This document shows positions 39,964 through 48,913 of a stretch of 64,000 nt of DNA, in pieces; within the stretch, counting starts at the first letter, position 1, and the number at the start of each line of letters is the position of its first letter. The notes under the pieces were generated by a model. The model was not told where the DNA came from, searched no databases, and worked only from the letters and a program-made list of their open reading frames with translations. The stretch lies in assembly GCA_964386385.1 (NCBI GenBank), contig CAYLRN010000009.1:38626-102625 (forward strand). Direction: 5' to 3'. The DNA comes from RUG572 sp964386385. GTDB taxonomy: Bacteria; Verrucomicrobiota; Kiritimatiellia; RFP12; UBA1067. The position numbers and the translations under genes were made by a program.

Positions 39964-40192
39964 AACTTGACTGCTTGACCACTTGATCTCCATGGGAGGG
40001 TCTCATTCGGTAGGGCGGGGCGTCCCGCCCCGCCGACGCGGGCGCAACGGCGCGACGGGACGTCGCGCCCTACCATGGAGATTAAGTGGTTAGACGAGGA
40101 CATCCGCGCTCCCCGGGGATTAAGTGGTTAGGTGCAGGTCGGACGTCGGGCAGGCGCAAACTTAACCACTTAACAACTTAACCACTTAATGG
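39964..40192. repeat. Composite repeat region upstream of the second AAA/PD-(D/E)XK gene
   Basis: Degenerate octamers ACTTGACT GCTTGACC ACTTGATC (39965-39988), a palindromic element (40009-40074), ATTAAGTGGTTAG (40081-40093), ATTAAGTGGTTAGG (40119-40132), then the TGCAGGTCGGACGTCGGGC block and four octamers (40162-40190). The part from 40118 matches 17282-17387 before copy 1. There is no gene between 39895 and 40205. Confidence 0.75.
40009..40074. repeat. GGTAGGGCG/CGCCCTACC palindromic element, 66-base copy
   Basis: Starts GGTAGGGCGGGGCGTCCCG and ends GACGTCGCGCCCTACC. It matches the ends of 1154-1263, including the preceding CATTC, but is 44 bases shorter in the middle, so length variation is in the linker between the two internal palindromes. 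Confidence 0.75.
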
Positions 40193-40198
40193 TACACT
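40170..40198 (+). promoter_or_regulatory. Octamer-derived promoter of AAA/PD-(D/E)XK copy 2
   Basis: TTAACA (40170-40175), 17 bases, TACACT (40193-40198) with an upstream TG (TGGTACACT). The ATG at 40206 is seven bases beyond the -10 box, exactly as in copy 1. Confidence 0.6.
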
Positions 40199-40205
40199 GT
40201 CGGGC

Positions 40206-41963
40206 ATGGAAGAACACGAGCCGAAGAGAATAGCCTACGGCGTGATCAACTACGCCGAGCTCGTCCGCGAATGCCACTTCGTGGACAACACCGCGCACCT
40301 CCGCGCGCTCGAGCGCGTGAAGACGCCCATCTTCCTGCGCCCGAAGCGCTTCGGCAAGTCGCTCTGGTGCTCCATGCTCGGCTACTACTACGACGTGAAG
40401 GAGAAGGGCAGCTTCGCGGAACTGTTCGGCAATACGGACATCGGCCGGCGACCCACGCCGCTTGCGAACTCGTTCCTCGTGATCAAGTTCGACTTCTCCG
40501 TCATCACCGTCGGGACGCTTGCGGAGATTGAGCGGAACTTCTTCACGCACGTGAAGGGCTGTGTCGCGAACTTCGCGGCGCACTACCGCGACCTGGCGGA
40601 CTGGTCGTCCGCGCTGGCGATGACAGACGCTGCCGCGATGGTGGAGGAGGTCCGCAACGTCGTCGCCCGCAACGGTCTCCCGCCGCTGTACGCGATCGTG
40701 GACGAGTACGACAACTTCACGAACGAACTGGTGGTGTCCGGACGCGACGCGGACTACGACGCCGTGTGCGGACACGACGGCGGGGCGGTGCGCGAATCGT
40801 TCTTCAAGGCGTTCTTCAAGTCGTTCAAGGCGGGGCTCGCCGACGGCACGGTCGGGCGCACGTACTTCACGGGCGTGCTGCCCATCACGCTCGACGACCT
40901 TTCGAGCGGGTTCAACGTCGGCACCGTCGTGAGCCTCAACCCGGAGTTCATCTCCATGGTCGGGTTCACGCAGAGGCAGGTCGAGCGCTACGTGGACGAC
41001 GTGTTCGCCGACTTCGGGTTCGACCCGGCCTTGAAGCCCACCGTCCTCTCCGACATGAAGGCGTTCTACGACGGCTACCGCTTCACGCCCGAATCCGAAC
41101 CGCTCTACAACGCGACGATCTGCAACTGGTACGTGTTCAACCTCGTCTCGAACGGCGGCCGCCCGCCGACGTACGTGATCGACGCGAACCTGCGGACTGA
41201 CGTCGGCTGGGTCCGCCGCCTCGGCGGGTCGAACGACAGGGTGCGCGACCGCGTCCGCGCCTACGTCGAGCGCGGGGAGGGCGAGGACGCCGATTCGGGC
41301 GGACTCTCCGCGAAGTTCGGGCGCGTGAAGTTCTTCTCGAAGGAGTTCTTCCCGTACGCGCTCTACTACCTGGGGCTTCTCACGTTCGGCGACCGCTTCA
41401 CGCTCTCAATCCCGAACCTCACGGTCAGGAACATGTTCGTGGACTACTACGACGAGCTCACGCAGGTCGCCAACGGCGCGGAGGCGAGCCGCCACTTCCT
41501 CGCCGCCGCGAAGCGCCTCGCGCTTGGCGACGGCACGTGGAAGGGTCTCTTCGCGGCGTTCTGGGAGCACTACGTGAAGGCGCGGATTCCCGCGCAGGCG
41601 TTCGACCAGATGAACGAGAACTTCTTCCGGACGACGTTCACGTCCCGCGCCTGGGACGCGCTCTGCCCGTTCTACTCGTTCGAGACGGAGTACAACACGC
41701 CCGCCGGGCGCGTCGACTTCCTCGCGACGCCGAAGCCGGGCTACCCGAAGCCCGCGATGCTGATCGAGTTCAAGTACTTCACGAACGCGGAGACCGACCG
41801 CGTCCGCGCGCTGGAGCGCACCGTCCCCGACGGGGAGACTGCCGCGCAGGCCCGCCGCTACCGCGAGTCGCTGAAGTCCCGCCTGACGTGGGTCTCGTCC
41901 GTAAGGACCGCCGTGATAGAGGTCTGCGGCTCCCGCGGCTGGAACTGGTTCGACGTGGAGTGA
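40206..41963 (+). CDS. AAA-ATPase-like/PD-(D/E)XK nuclease-superfamily protein, copy 2
   Basis: A 585-residue paralogue of the protein at 17401, offset by 22805 bases with no length change until the last few codons. The P-loop (RPKRFGKSLW), VDEYDNF motif and C-terminal GRVDFLATPK/MLIEFKYF are the same. By eye, 40206-40420 and 40659-41371 are identical at the base level to copy 1. Between and after them it differs, for example ERNFFTHVKGCVANFAAHYR and GDRFTLSIPNLTVRN here against EREFFTHVKGCVGNFAAHYG and ENRFRMQIPNLMVRN. The 5' flank is shared but the 3' flank is not, so the two are real separate genes and not an assembly duplication. Confidence 0.88.
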   Translation: MEEHEPKRIAYGVINYAELVRECHFVDNTAHLRALERVKTPIFLRPKRFGKSLWCSMLGYYYDVKEKGSFAELFGNTDIGRRPTPLANSFLVIKFDFSVITVGTLAEIERNFFTHVKGCVANFAAHYRDLADWSSALAMTDAAAMVEEVRNVVARNGLPPLYAIVDEYDNFTNELVVSGRDADYDAVCGHDGGAVRESFFKAFFKSFKAGLADGTVGRTYFTGVLPITLDDLSSGFNVGTVVSLNPEFISMVGFTQRQVERYVDDVFADFGFDPALKPTVLSDMKAFYDGYRFTPESEPLYNATICNWYVFNLVSNGGRPPTYVIDANLRTDVGWVRRLGGSNDRVRDRVRAYVERGEGEDADSGGLSAKFGRVKFFSKEFFPYALYYLGLLTFGDRFTLSIPNLTVRNMFVDYYDELTQVANGAEASRHFLAAAKRLALGDGTWKGLFAAFWEHYVKARIPAQAFDQMNENFFRTTFTSRAWDALCPFYSFETEYNTPAGRVDFLATPKPGYPKPAMLIEFKYFTNAETDRVRALERTVPDGETAAQARRYRESLKSRLTWVSSVRTAVIEVCGSRGWNWFDVE

Positions 41964-42040
41964 AGCGCCGAGAATGGTCGGCAGATGGTGGCGGACGCAT
42001 TTCCATTGAACTTTCCCATTTCCATTCCGCCGTTTTTTGA

Positions 42041-42046
42041 TACAAT
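42041..42046 (+). promoter_or_regulatory. Extended -10 of secA; near-leaderless start
   Basis: TGATACAAT places TACAAT at 42041-42046, nine bases before the ATG at 42056. The expected +1 is about three bases before the start codon, and there is no Shine-Dalgarno sequence. Confidence 0.55.
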
Positions 42047-42055
42047 CATCCGCCT

Positions 42056-45000
42056 ATGGACATCCTGAAGAAAATTTTTGGCACAAAGAACTCTCGCGAC
42101 CTCAAGAGGATCCGCCCCATCGTGGCGGAGATCAACCGCATCGAGGCGGAGTATCAGGCGAAGAATTTCGCGGACGCCGACTTCCCTCGCATGACGGCGG
42201 AGTTCAAGGCCCGCGTCGCGGGCGGCGAAACGCTCGACCACATTCTGCCGGAGGCGTTCGCCCTCGTGAAGAACGCCTGTCGCCATCTCGTGGGCACGAC
42301 GGAGGAGGTCTGCGGCCACGTCCTGACGTGGGACATGGTGCCGTTCGACTGCCAGCTCGTCGGCGGCATCGCCCTGCATCAGGGCAAGATCGCGGAAATG
42401 CAGACGGGCGAGGGCAAGACGCTCGTCGCCACGCTTCCGCTCTACCTGAACGCCCTGGAAGGGCGCAACGTGCAGCTTGTGACGGTGAACGACTACCTCG
42501 CCCGCCGCGACGCCACGTGGATGGGCCACCTCTACAAGTACCTCGGCCTCACCGTCGGATGCATACAGAACTCCATGGACTCCGCCGAGCGGCGGGCGCA
42601 GTACCTCTGCGACATCACCTACGGCACGAACAGCGAGTTCGGCTTCGACTACCTCCGCGACAACGGCATGGCCGTCCAGCCGGACCAGGTGGTGCAGAAC
42701 GGCCACAACTTCGCGATCGTCGACGAAGTGGACTCCATTCTCATCGACGAGGCGCGCACCCCGCTCATCATCAGCGGACCCGCCACCGTCTCCACGTCCC
42801 ACCAGTACATGGCGATGAAGCCGCTCGTGGACACGATCGTCCGCCACCAGGTGCAGCAGTGCAACGGCTTCATCGTGGAGGCCAAGAAGGCCCTTTCCGC
42901 CGGCGACAAGTGGGGATGCAAGAAACGCATCTACCAGGTCTACCACTCCACGCCGAAGCACAAGCAGCTTCTCCACATGTTCGAGGACGCCGACATCCGC
43001 AGGCTTCACGAGGAAGTGGAGATGGAGATGCTATCCGAAATGCACCGCGACGAGGCCCGCTCGCTCCGCGGCGAGATGTTCTTCACGATCGACGAGCGGA
43101 CGCGCGAGGTGGCGCTCACGGACAAGGGCTGCGACAAGATGAACCCGCAGGACCCGTCCATGTTCGTCATTCCCGACCTGGCAGGCGAGATGAGCCAGCT
43201 CGACGGCGCCGCGGACCTATCCGACGAGGATAGGGCGAACCGCAAGCGGATGCTCCAGTCGGACTTCATGGAACGTTCCGAGCGCGTCCACGTCGTCGAC
43301 CAGCTTCTGCGCGCCTACTGCCTCTACGAGCGCGACGTCGACTATGTCGTGCAGGACAACCACGTCTACATCGTCGACGAGTTCACCGGCCGCATCCTGC
43401 CGGGCCGCCGCTGGAGCGACGGCCTCCACCAGGCCGTCGAGGCGAAGGAGGGCGTCGAGATCGAGAAGGAGAGCCAGACGCTCGCCACCATCACGATCCA
43501 GAACTACTTCCGCCTCTACAAAAAGCTCGCCGGCATGACCGGCACGGCGGAGACCGAAGCGCGCGAGTTCAAGGACATCTACAAGCTCGACGTGCTGACC
43601 ATCCCTACGAACCGCCCCATCCGCCGCATCGACGGCAACGACCAGATCTACCGCACCCAGCGCGAGAAGTACAAGGCCATCATCGCCGAAGTCCAGAAGC
43701 GCCATGCCGCCGGCCAGCCCGTCCTTCTCGGCACCGTCACGGTGGACACCTCGGAGGTCCTCTCCCGCCTTCTCCGCGCCGCGAAGATTCCCCACGAGGT
43801 GCTCAACGCCAAGAACCACGCGCGCGAGGCCGAAATCGTCATGCTCGCCGGCCAGCCCGGCGCCGTGACGATTGCAACGAACATGGCAGGCCGCGGCACC
43901 GACATCAAGCTCGGCCCGGGCGTCGTATCGCTCCCGCAGGACGTCGTCAAGGGCTCTCTCTCCCTCAAGGACCGTCTGCCCGATGGCAAGGACACGATCG
44001 AGCAGATTCTCAAGACCCATCCGCAGGGTCTGCACGTCATCGGCTCGGAACGCCACGAGTCGCGCCGCATCGACCGCCAGCTGCGCGGTCGTTGCTCGCG
44101 CCAGGGCGACCCCGGCTCGTCGCAGTTCTACATTTCGCTTGAAGACAACCTCATGCGCCTCTTCGGCTCGCAGAAGATAAGCGGCATCATGCAGCGCCTC
44201 GGCCTTGCCGAGGGCGAGGTCATGGAGCACCGCTGGCTCAACAAGAGCGTCGAGACCGCCCAGCGGCGCGTGGAGCAGCAGAACTACGCCATCCGCAAGC
44301 GCACTCTCGAGTTCGACGACGTGATGAACAAGCAGCGCGCGATCGTATACGACCTGCGCGGCGCAATCCTCTGCGGTACGCCCGAAAACGTCCACGGGAC
44401 CGTCCTCGACGTCTTCGAGGACCTCGTGTCCATGCAGTGCGACCGCCTCCTCTCCGACCCCAAGGGCGAGGGGGTGAAGGCGTTCCAGGAATGGCTGATG
44501 TCGACTTTCCCCGTGACCGTGGACGCGGAGGCCCTCAAGCCCTTCCTCGGCGAGCCTGGCAAGGCCTGCGAACACGTTTTCGGACTCGTCAAGGCGGCCT
44601 ACGAGGCCAAGTGCGCCAGCGAGGACCCGCGCGTCCTCCCGCACATGGAGCGCGGCGTGTTCCTGCAATGCATCGACCGCGAATGGCAGGAGTACCTGCG
44701 CGCGATGGACGACCTCCGCCGCAACGTGAACCTCCGTTCCTACGGACAGCGCGACCCGCTCATCGAGTACAAGCGCGAGGCGTTCGACATGTTCGAGAAC
44801 CTGATGAACGTCATCAAGACGAGCGTCGCGGGACTTGAATTCCGCGCCACGACGGAGCAGAACATGCGCCGGATGATGGTCGCCCAGGTCGTCGCCGAGG
44901 CGAACAGGCTCGCCGCCGAGGCGGTTGAGAAGGGCGCGTCGCAGGAGCAGGCGCGGGAGATTTTCGAAAAGACGCTGGCGGACAACAACATCCGCCTGAT

Positions 45001-45370
45001 GCAGAGGCCGCCGGCGGAAGCCGCCGCCGGCGGCGAGCCGCCGCCCGAGGCCGAGCCGGCCGTAGAACCCGCGCCCGCTTCGGAACCGGACGCAAGGTCC
45101 GTCCCGCCGCCGGTCGAAAAGCCGGCGGCCCCGCCCCCTCCTCCTCCGGCGCAGAAGCCGGAACGGACGGGCGCGTCCGACGCAGAGCAGCCCAGGAGCG
45201 TCGAGGACGTCTTCGCCGGCATGATGAGCGAGGTCACGGGGCGCAGCGTCCGCGTCGTTCGCCGCCCAGGTGGGCAGCAACCCGCCCAGGGCGCGATCGG
45301 GCGGAACGACCCCTGCCCCTGCGGAAGCGGGAAAAAGTACAAAAAGTGCTGCGGCCGCGGTCAGATGTGA
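42056..45370 (+). CDS. secA: Preprotein translocase ATPase SecA
   Basis: The motor of Sec export, 1104 residues and thus longer than the roughly 900 of E. coli. NBD1 has Walker A MQTGEGKT (115-122), VTVNDYLARRD and the DEAD-like IVDEVDSILIDEARTPLI; NBD2 has GTVTVDTSEVLSRLL and ATNMAGRGTDIKLG. The extra length includes insertions in the motor and a Pro/Ala/Glu-rich linker (about 1010-1070). The C-terminal SEC-C zinc motif is NDPCPCGSGKKYKKCCG. The start at 42056 lies just downstream of an extended -10, with no ribosome site. Confidence 0.97.
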   Translation: MDILKKIFGTKNSRDLKRIRPIVAEINRIEAEYQAKNFADADFPRMTAEFKARVAGGETLDHILPEAFALVKNACRHLVGTTEEVCGHVLTWDMVPFDCQLVGGIALHQGKIAEMQTGEGKTLVATLPLYLNALEGRNVQLVTVNDYLARRDATWMGHLYKYLGLTVGCIQNSMDSAERRAQYLCDITYGTNSEFGFDYLRDNGMAVQPDQVVQNGHNFAIVDEVDSILIDEARTPLIISGPATVSTSHQYMAMKPLVDTIVRHQVQQCNGFIVEAKKALSAGDKWGCKKRIYQVYHSTPKHKQLLHMFEDADIRRLHEEVEMEMLSEMHRDEARSLRGEMFFTIDERTREVALTDKGCDKMNPQDPSMFVIPDLAGEMSQLDGAADLSDEDRANRKRMLQSDFMERSERVHVVDQLLRAYCLYERDVDYVVQDNHVYIVDEFTGRILPGRRWSDGLHQAVEAKEGVEIEKESQTLATITIQNYFRLYKKLAGMTGTAETEAREFKDIYKLDVLTIPTNRPIRRIDGNDQIYRTQREKYKAIIAEVQKRHAAGQPVLLGTVTVDTSEVLSRLLRAAKIPHEVLNAKNHAREAEIVMLAGQPGAVTIATNMAGRGTDIKLGPGVVSLPQDVVKGSLSLKDRLPDGKDTIEQILKTHPQGLHVIGSERHESRRIDRQLRGRCSRQGDPGSSQFYISLEDNLMRLFGSQKISGIMQRLGLAEGEVMEHRWLNKSVETAQRRVEQQNYAIRKRTLEFDDVMNKQRAIVYDLRGAILCGTPENVHGTVLDVFEDLVSMQCDRLLSDPKGEGVKAFQEWLMSTFPVTVDAEALKPFLGEPGKACEHVFGLVKAAYEAKCASEDPRVLPHMERGVFLQCIDREWQEYLRAMDDLRRNVNLRSYGQRDPLIEYKREAFDMFENLMNVIKTSVAGLEFRATTEQNMRRMMVAQVVAEANRLAAEAVEKGASQEQAREIFEKTLADNNIRLMQRPPAEAAAGGEPPPEAEPAVEPAPASEPDARSVPPPVEKPAAPPPPPPAQKPERTGASDAEQPRSVEDVFAGMMSEVTGRSVRVVRRPGGQQPAQGAIGRNDPCPCGSGKKYKKCCGRGQM

Positions 45371-45446
45371 CGGACGCCTCCGCCTAACAGGCAGTCGCGC
45401 CATATTGGCGGAACACTGAGACGTTGAACGCGAAAAGGAGTTGAAC

Positions 45447-45869
45447 ATGAACGGATTCAAGAAACTCGGCATCTGGCTCGTTGCGGTCTGCCTGTCGCTC
45501 ACGGCCTGCGCGTGGGGCCCAGGCCCGCGCCACCACCATCACCACCACGGAGCGGGCGTCGCCATCGGCGCGGGCATCCTCGGCGCCGGGCTTCTCGCGG
45601 CCACGATCTACGACGCCACGCACCCCGCCCCGCCGCCGCCCCCGCCCGTCGTCGTCACCCCGGCACCGGTCGTCGTCCAGCCCGCCCCCGTCGTGCAGCA
45701 GGTCGTCACCCCGGCGCCCGTCGTGCAGACCGGCCATTACGAGACCCGCGTCCAGAACGTCTGGGTAGATGGCCGCTACGTTGACCAGACCACCCCGCAG
45801 GGCACGATTGTCCGCACATGGCAGCCCGGCCACTACGAGCAGCAGTCCACCCAGGTGTGGGTGCAGTAG
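45447..45869 (+). CDS. Small lipoprotein with His6, glycine-zipper and Pro/Val-rich tract
   Basis: A 140-residue protein with AAAAGGAG seven bases before the ATG at 45447. The signal ends in a lipobox, LSLTAC, so the mature protein would be lipidated on that Cys. Next are a natural run of six histidines, a glycine-zipper-like GAGVAIGAGILGAGLLA, a Pro/Val-rich stretch with repeated PAPVV units, and two related blocks around GHYETRVQNVWVDG and GHYEQQSTQVWVQ. The last pattern resembles YXWXXG-type envelope proteins. Function is unknown; a metal-binding role for the His run is only a possibility. It lies 35 bases before potA. Confidence 0.78.
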   Translation: MNGFKKLGIWLVAVCLSLTACAWGPGPRHHHHHHGAGVAIGAGILGAGLLAATIYDATHPAPPPPPPVVVTPAPVVVQPAPVVQQVVTPAPVVQTGHYETRVQNVWVDGRYVDQTTPQGTIVRTWQPGHYEQQSTQVWVQ

Positions 45870-45904
45870 CGTTTGAAAAAAACGTCACGTCAAGGAGAGG
45901 TGAA

Positions 45905-47068
45905 TTGGCAAGCGAATTTCTCGTATTCGACCACGTCACGAAGCGCTTCGGCGCCCTGACCGCGGTCAACGACGTCTCTATCTCCATAAAGAAGGGCGAG
46001 TTCTTCTCGCTTCTCGGTCCGTCGGGCTGCGGCAAGACCACTCTGCTGCGGATGCTTGGCGGGTTCGAGCGGCCGGATTCCGGCCGAATCTACCTTGACG
46101 GCAAGGACATAACGGACGCCCCGCCGAACGCGCGGCGCGTCCATACCGTCTTCCAGAACTACGCATTGTTCCCCACGATGACGATCTGGGACAACATCGC
46201 CTTCTCCCTCCGCCTCGCGAAGAAGCCGAAGGAGGAGGTAGAGGAGGCCGTGGACGCGATCCTGGAGATGATCCAGATGAGCGACCACGCCTGGAAGTAC
46301 CCCAACCAGCTTTCCGGCGGACAGAAGCAGCGCGTCGCCATCGCGCGCGCGCTGGTGGACCGTCCGCAGGTGCTCCTCCTCGATGAGCCCCTTGCGGCCC
46401 TGGACCTGAAGCTCCGCCAGCACATGCTCCTCGAGCTCGACACGATCCACGACCAGGTCGGCATCACGTTCATGTACGTCACGCACGACCAGGGCGAGGC
46501 GATGTCGCTCTCCGACCGCATTGCCGTCATGAACCGCGGAAAAGTGGAGCAGCTGGACACCGCGGCGAAAATATACGAGGCCCCGGTCTCCAGCTTCGTC
46601 GCCGCTTTCATCGGCGACACGAACTTCTTCGCCGGCGAGATTGTCTCCACTGACGGCGACTACTGCACGATCGACTGCCCCGGATTCGCGGCTATCCAGG
46701 CGTTCAACGACAAGAACCTCTCCGTCGGGCAGAAGGTCCACCTCTCCGTCCGCCCGGAGAAGATCCGCGTAACGCTCAATCCGCCGCCGCCGGAGAAGGG
46801 CGCCGGCATTAACGTCTTCCAGAGCCAGGTCACCGACGTCATCTACCAGGGCGTCTACACGAAATACTGGCTGCGGAGCAATGGGCGCAGCGTGAGCGCC
46901 CTGAAGCCGCATTCGCGCTTCCTTCTGGACCAGGAGGCCATCACGTGGAACGACAAGGCCTACATGTGGTGGCATCCTGACGACGGCTACATGATCGAGA
47001 ACTTCAACGCGGCAGACGAGTCCCTTGTGCAGCCTCCCCCCGCCGCGAAAGGCCAGGTGGCGTCGTGA
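45905..47068 (+). CDS. potA: Spermidine/putrescine ABC transporter ATP-binding protein PotA
   Basis: About 387 residues beginning at TTG 45905, preceded by AAGGAGAGG; in-frame codons before it lie in the lipoprotein gene end. Walker A is LLGPSGCGKTTLLRM, signature QLSGGQKQRVAIARAL, Walker B VLLLDEPLAALD, H-loop YVTHDQGEAM, and a C-terminal TOBE domain (KVHLSVRPEKIRV, VTDVIYQGVYTKYWL). VHTVFQNYALFPTMT is typical of PotA. It overlaps potB by GTGA. Substrate is called from family resemblance and the potABC order; related uptake systems for other cations or Fe cannot be excluded. Confidence 0.9.
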   Translation: MASEFLVFDHVTKRFGALTAVNDVSISIKKGEFFSLLGPSGCGKTTLLRMLGGFERPDSGRIYLDGKDITDAPPNARRVHTVFQNYALFPTMTIWDNIAFSLRLAKKPKEEVEEAVDAILEMIQMSDHAWKYPNQLSGGQKQRVAIARALVDRPQVLLLDEPLAALDLKLRQHMLLELDTIHDQVGITFMYVTHDQGEAMSLSDRIAVMNRGKVEQLDTAAKIYEAPVSSFVAAFIGDTNFFAGEIVSTDGDYCTIDCPGFAAIQAFNDKNLSVGQKVHLSVRPEKIRVTLNPPPPEKGAGINVFQSQVTDVIYQGVYTKYWLRSNGRSVSALKPHSRFLLDQEAITWNDKAYMWWHPDDGYMIENFNAADESLVQPPPAAKGQVAS

Positions 47069-48063
47069 GGCGCGAAAAGTCCCCCGCGCGCGGCGCGGAA
47101 TGGCTCGTCACCGCGCCGTCCCTCCTCTGGCTCGTCCTCTTCTTCGCCATTCCCACGCTCATAGTCCTCTCCTTCACCTTCCACGGACACACGGCCAACG
47201 GCGGCGTGGCGGACGAGTGGTCGATGGAGACATGGCGCGCGCTCGTAGACCCCGACTATCCGGCGATTGTCTGGCGCACAATCAGGCTTTCGTTCGTCGT
47301 GACCGTCTGGTGCATTCTCCTCGCTCTTCCATGCGCCTACGCGATCGCGCGCATGAACAAGCGCGTCAGGGCAATCGTGGCCGGCTGCATAATGCTGCCG
47401 TTCTGGACGAGTTTCGTCGTGCGCGTCTTCGCGTGGAAGACGATGCTCCATCCGGACGGCTGGTTGCAGACATGCTTCACGGCGTTCCTCCGCTTCCGCG
47501 AATGGCTCTTCGACTGGCTGCCGGGGTTCATCCAGTCGGCGTTCGTGGGACTGGGGCTGGCGACGAAGGGGCCTATCGACCCGGCGACGGCGACGATTCT
47601 CGATTCCGAGGCCGCCGTCGTCCTCGTCTCCGTCTACACCTTCCTGCCTTTCGCCATCATGCCGATATACACGGCCGCGGAGAAGTTCGACTTCTCGCTC
47701 ATGGAGGCGGCGCGCGACCTGGGGGCGCGGAGCTTCTACGCATTCCGCAAGATCTTCATACCCGGCGTCAAGCAGGGCATCCTCTCGGCTATTCTCATGG
47801 TCTTCATCCCGGTCATCGGGTCGTATGTCATCCCGCAGATGCTTGGCGGCACGGACTGCGTCCTCATCGGCAACAAGATCTTCATGCGCGCGATCCAGAA
47901 CCGCAACATTCCCCACGCCTCGGCGCTTGCGACGCTCATGGCGTTCTCCGTCCTGGTACCGCTTGGATGCGCGATGTGGTGGAAGCGCCGGCAGAGTCTG
48001 CGCGACCGCAGGCGGCTCGCGAACGAGACCGCCCGCCGCATGATGGAAGGGGGCGTGTCATGA
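47065..48063 (+). CDS. potB: Spermidine/putrescine ABC permease PotB
   Basis: A 332-residue permease starting at GTG 47065, inside the potA stop. Six or so membrane helices are visible; the cytoplasmic EAA loop is MEAARDLGARSFYAFRKIFIPGVKQGI. WTSFVVRVFAWKTML and FIPVIGSYVIPQMLGG are characteristic of PotB/PotH. It ends ATGA into potC. Confidence 0.92.
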   Translation: MRREKSPARGAEWLVTAPSLLWLVLFFAIPTLIVLSFTFHGHTANGGVADEWSMETWRALVDPDYPAIVWRTIRLSFVVTVWCILLALPCAYAIARMNKRVRAIVAGCIMLPFWTSFVVRVFAWKTMLHPDGWLQTCFTAFLRFREWLFDWLPGFIQSAFVGLGLATKGPIDPATATILDSEAAVVLVSVYTFLPFAIMPIYTAAEKFDFSLMEAARDLGARSFYAFRKIFIPGVKQGILSAILMVFIPVIGSYVIPQMLGGTDCVLIGNKIFMRAIQNRNIPHASALATLMAFSVLVPLGCAMWWKRRQSLRDRRRLANETARRMMEGGVS

Positions 48064-48878
48064 AGCGCTCGTTCTTCTCCCGTCTCGTCCTCGCGCTTGT
48101 GCTCGTGTTCCTCTACGTGCCGATTCTCTTCGTCGTCGCCTACGGATTCGTGCCGAACGGCATCACGATGCAGTTCACCGGCGCGGACGGGGAGTTCCTG
48201 GGCTTCACGACGAAGTGGTACGCGCAGATATTCACGGGCGCGGGGTCCGTGCGCAAGCTGCTGCAGAGTTTCTGGCTGTCCGTCGAGATCGCGGGGCTGG
48301 CGACGCTGGCGTCGTGCGTGCTTGGGACGACCGCCGCCCTCGCGCTCCACCGCTGGCGCGGCCGGCTGCAGAGCGTGCACCACGCGCTCGTCTACACGCC
48401 GCTCATCATGCCGGACATCCTGATCGGCATATCGCTTCTCATGCTCTTCGTCGCCTGCCGGATCGAATGCGGGTTCTGGACGATTTTCATCGCGCACGTC
48501 ACGTTCTGCGTGTCGTACGTCGCCATGACCGTCCTGGCGCGCCTTCAGGACTTCGACAACGCCATCCTCGAGGCCGCCTACGACCTCGGCGCCGGCCCGA
48601 TCTACACGTTCTTCAAGGTCGAGCTGCCGATTCTCATGCCGGGCATCGTCGCGGGCGGTCTCCTCGCGTTCACGCTCTCCATCGACGATGTCGTCATCAC
48701 CTCCTTCGTGAACGGAGCCGGGACGAACACTTTCCCGACGTACGTGAGCTCGATGGTGAAGCACTCCAAGAACCTTCCCGCCGTCTTCGCGCTCTCCACC
48801 CTCATGCTGGTGGGCACGTGCGTTCTCGTCGTCGCGTCGAAGGGCCTTGCGAACCTGCGCCAGCGCAAGGTCGGCTGA
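48060..48878 (+). CDS. potC: Spermidine/putrescine ABC permease PotC
   Basis: A 272-residue permease with six hydrophobic helices. YVPILFVVAYGF opens it, the EAA loop is LEAAYDLGAGPIYTFFKVELPILMPGI, and TLSIDDVVITSFVNGAGTNTFP is the PotC signature. It is coupled to potB by a four-base overlap. The operon ends here: no potD-type substrate-binding protein follows, only a dead phosphoesterase fragment and a convergent hydrolase gene. Confidence 0.93.
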   Translation: MKRSFFSRLVLALVLVFLYVPILFVVAYGFVPNGITMQFTGADGEFLGFTTKWYAQIFTGAGSVRKLLQSFWLSVEIAGLATLASCVLGTTAALALHRWRGRLQSVHHALVYTPLIMPDILIGISLLMLFVACRIECGFWTIFIAHVTFCVSYVAMTVLARLQDFDNAILEAAYDLGAGPIYTFFKVELPILMPGIVAGGLLAFTLSIDDVVITSFVNGAGTNTFPTYVSSMVKHSKNLPAVFALSTLMLVGTCVLVVASKGLANLRQRKVG

Positions 48879-48913
48879 AGCTCTGCCGGGCAAATGCGTG
48901 ATCGATCTGGCAT

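Noticed and set aside
17401..41963. The two AAA/PD-(D/E)XK copies as an assembly duplication
   Set aside because: They differ at many positions outside the identical tracts and have different 3' flanks, so both are real loci.
43217..45502. Antisense open frame of about 761 codons over secA
   Set aside because: Its residues are those expected from the complement of high-GC secA codons; secA itself is unmistakable.
45532..45549. Six consecutive His codons suggesting a cloning tag or vector contamination
   Set aside because: The codons are mixed (CAC/CAT), within a natural lipoprotein with a lipobox and surrounded by native sequence; no vector sequence is present.
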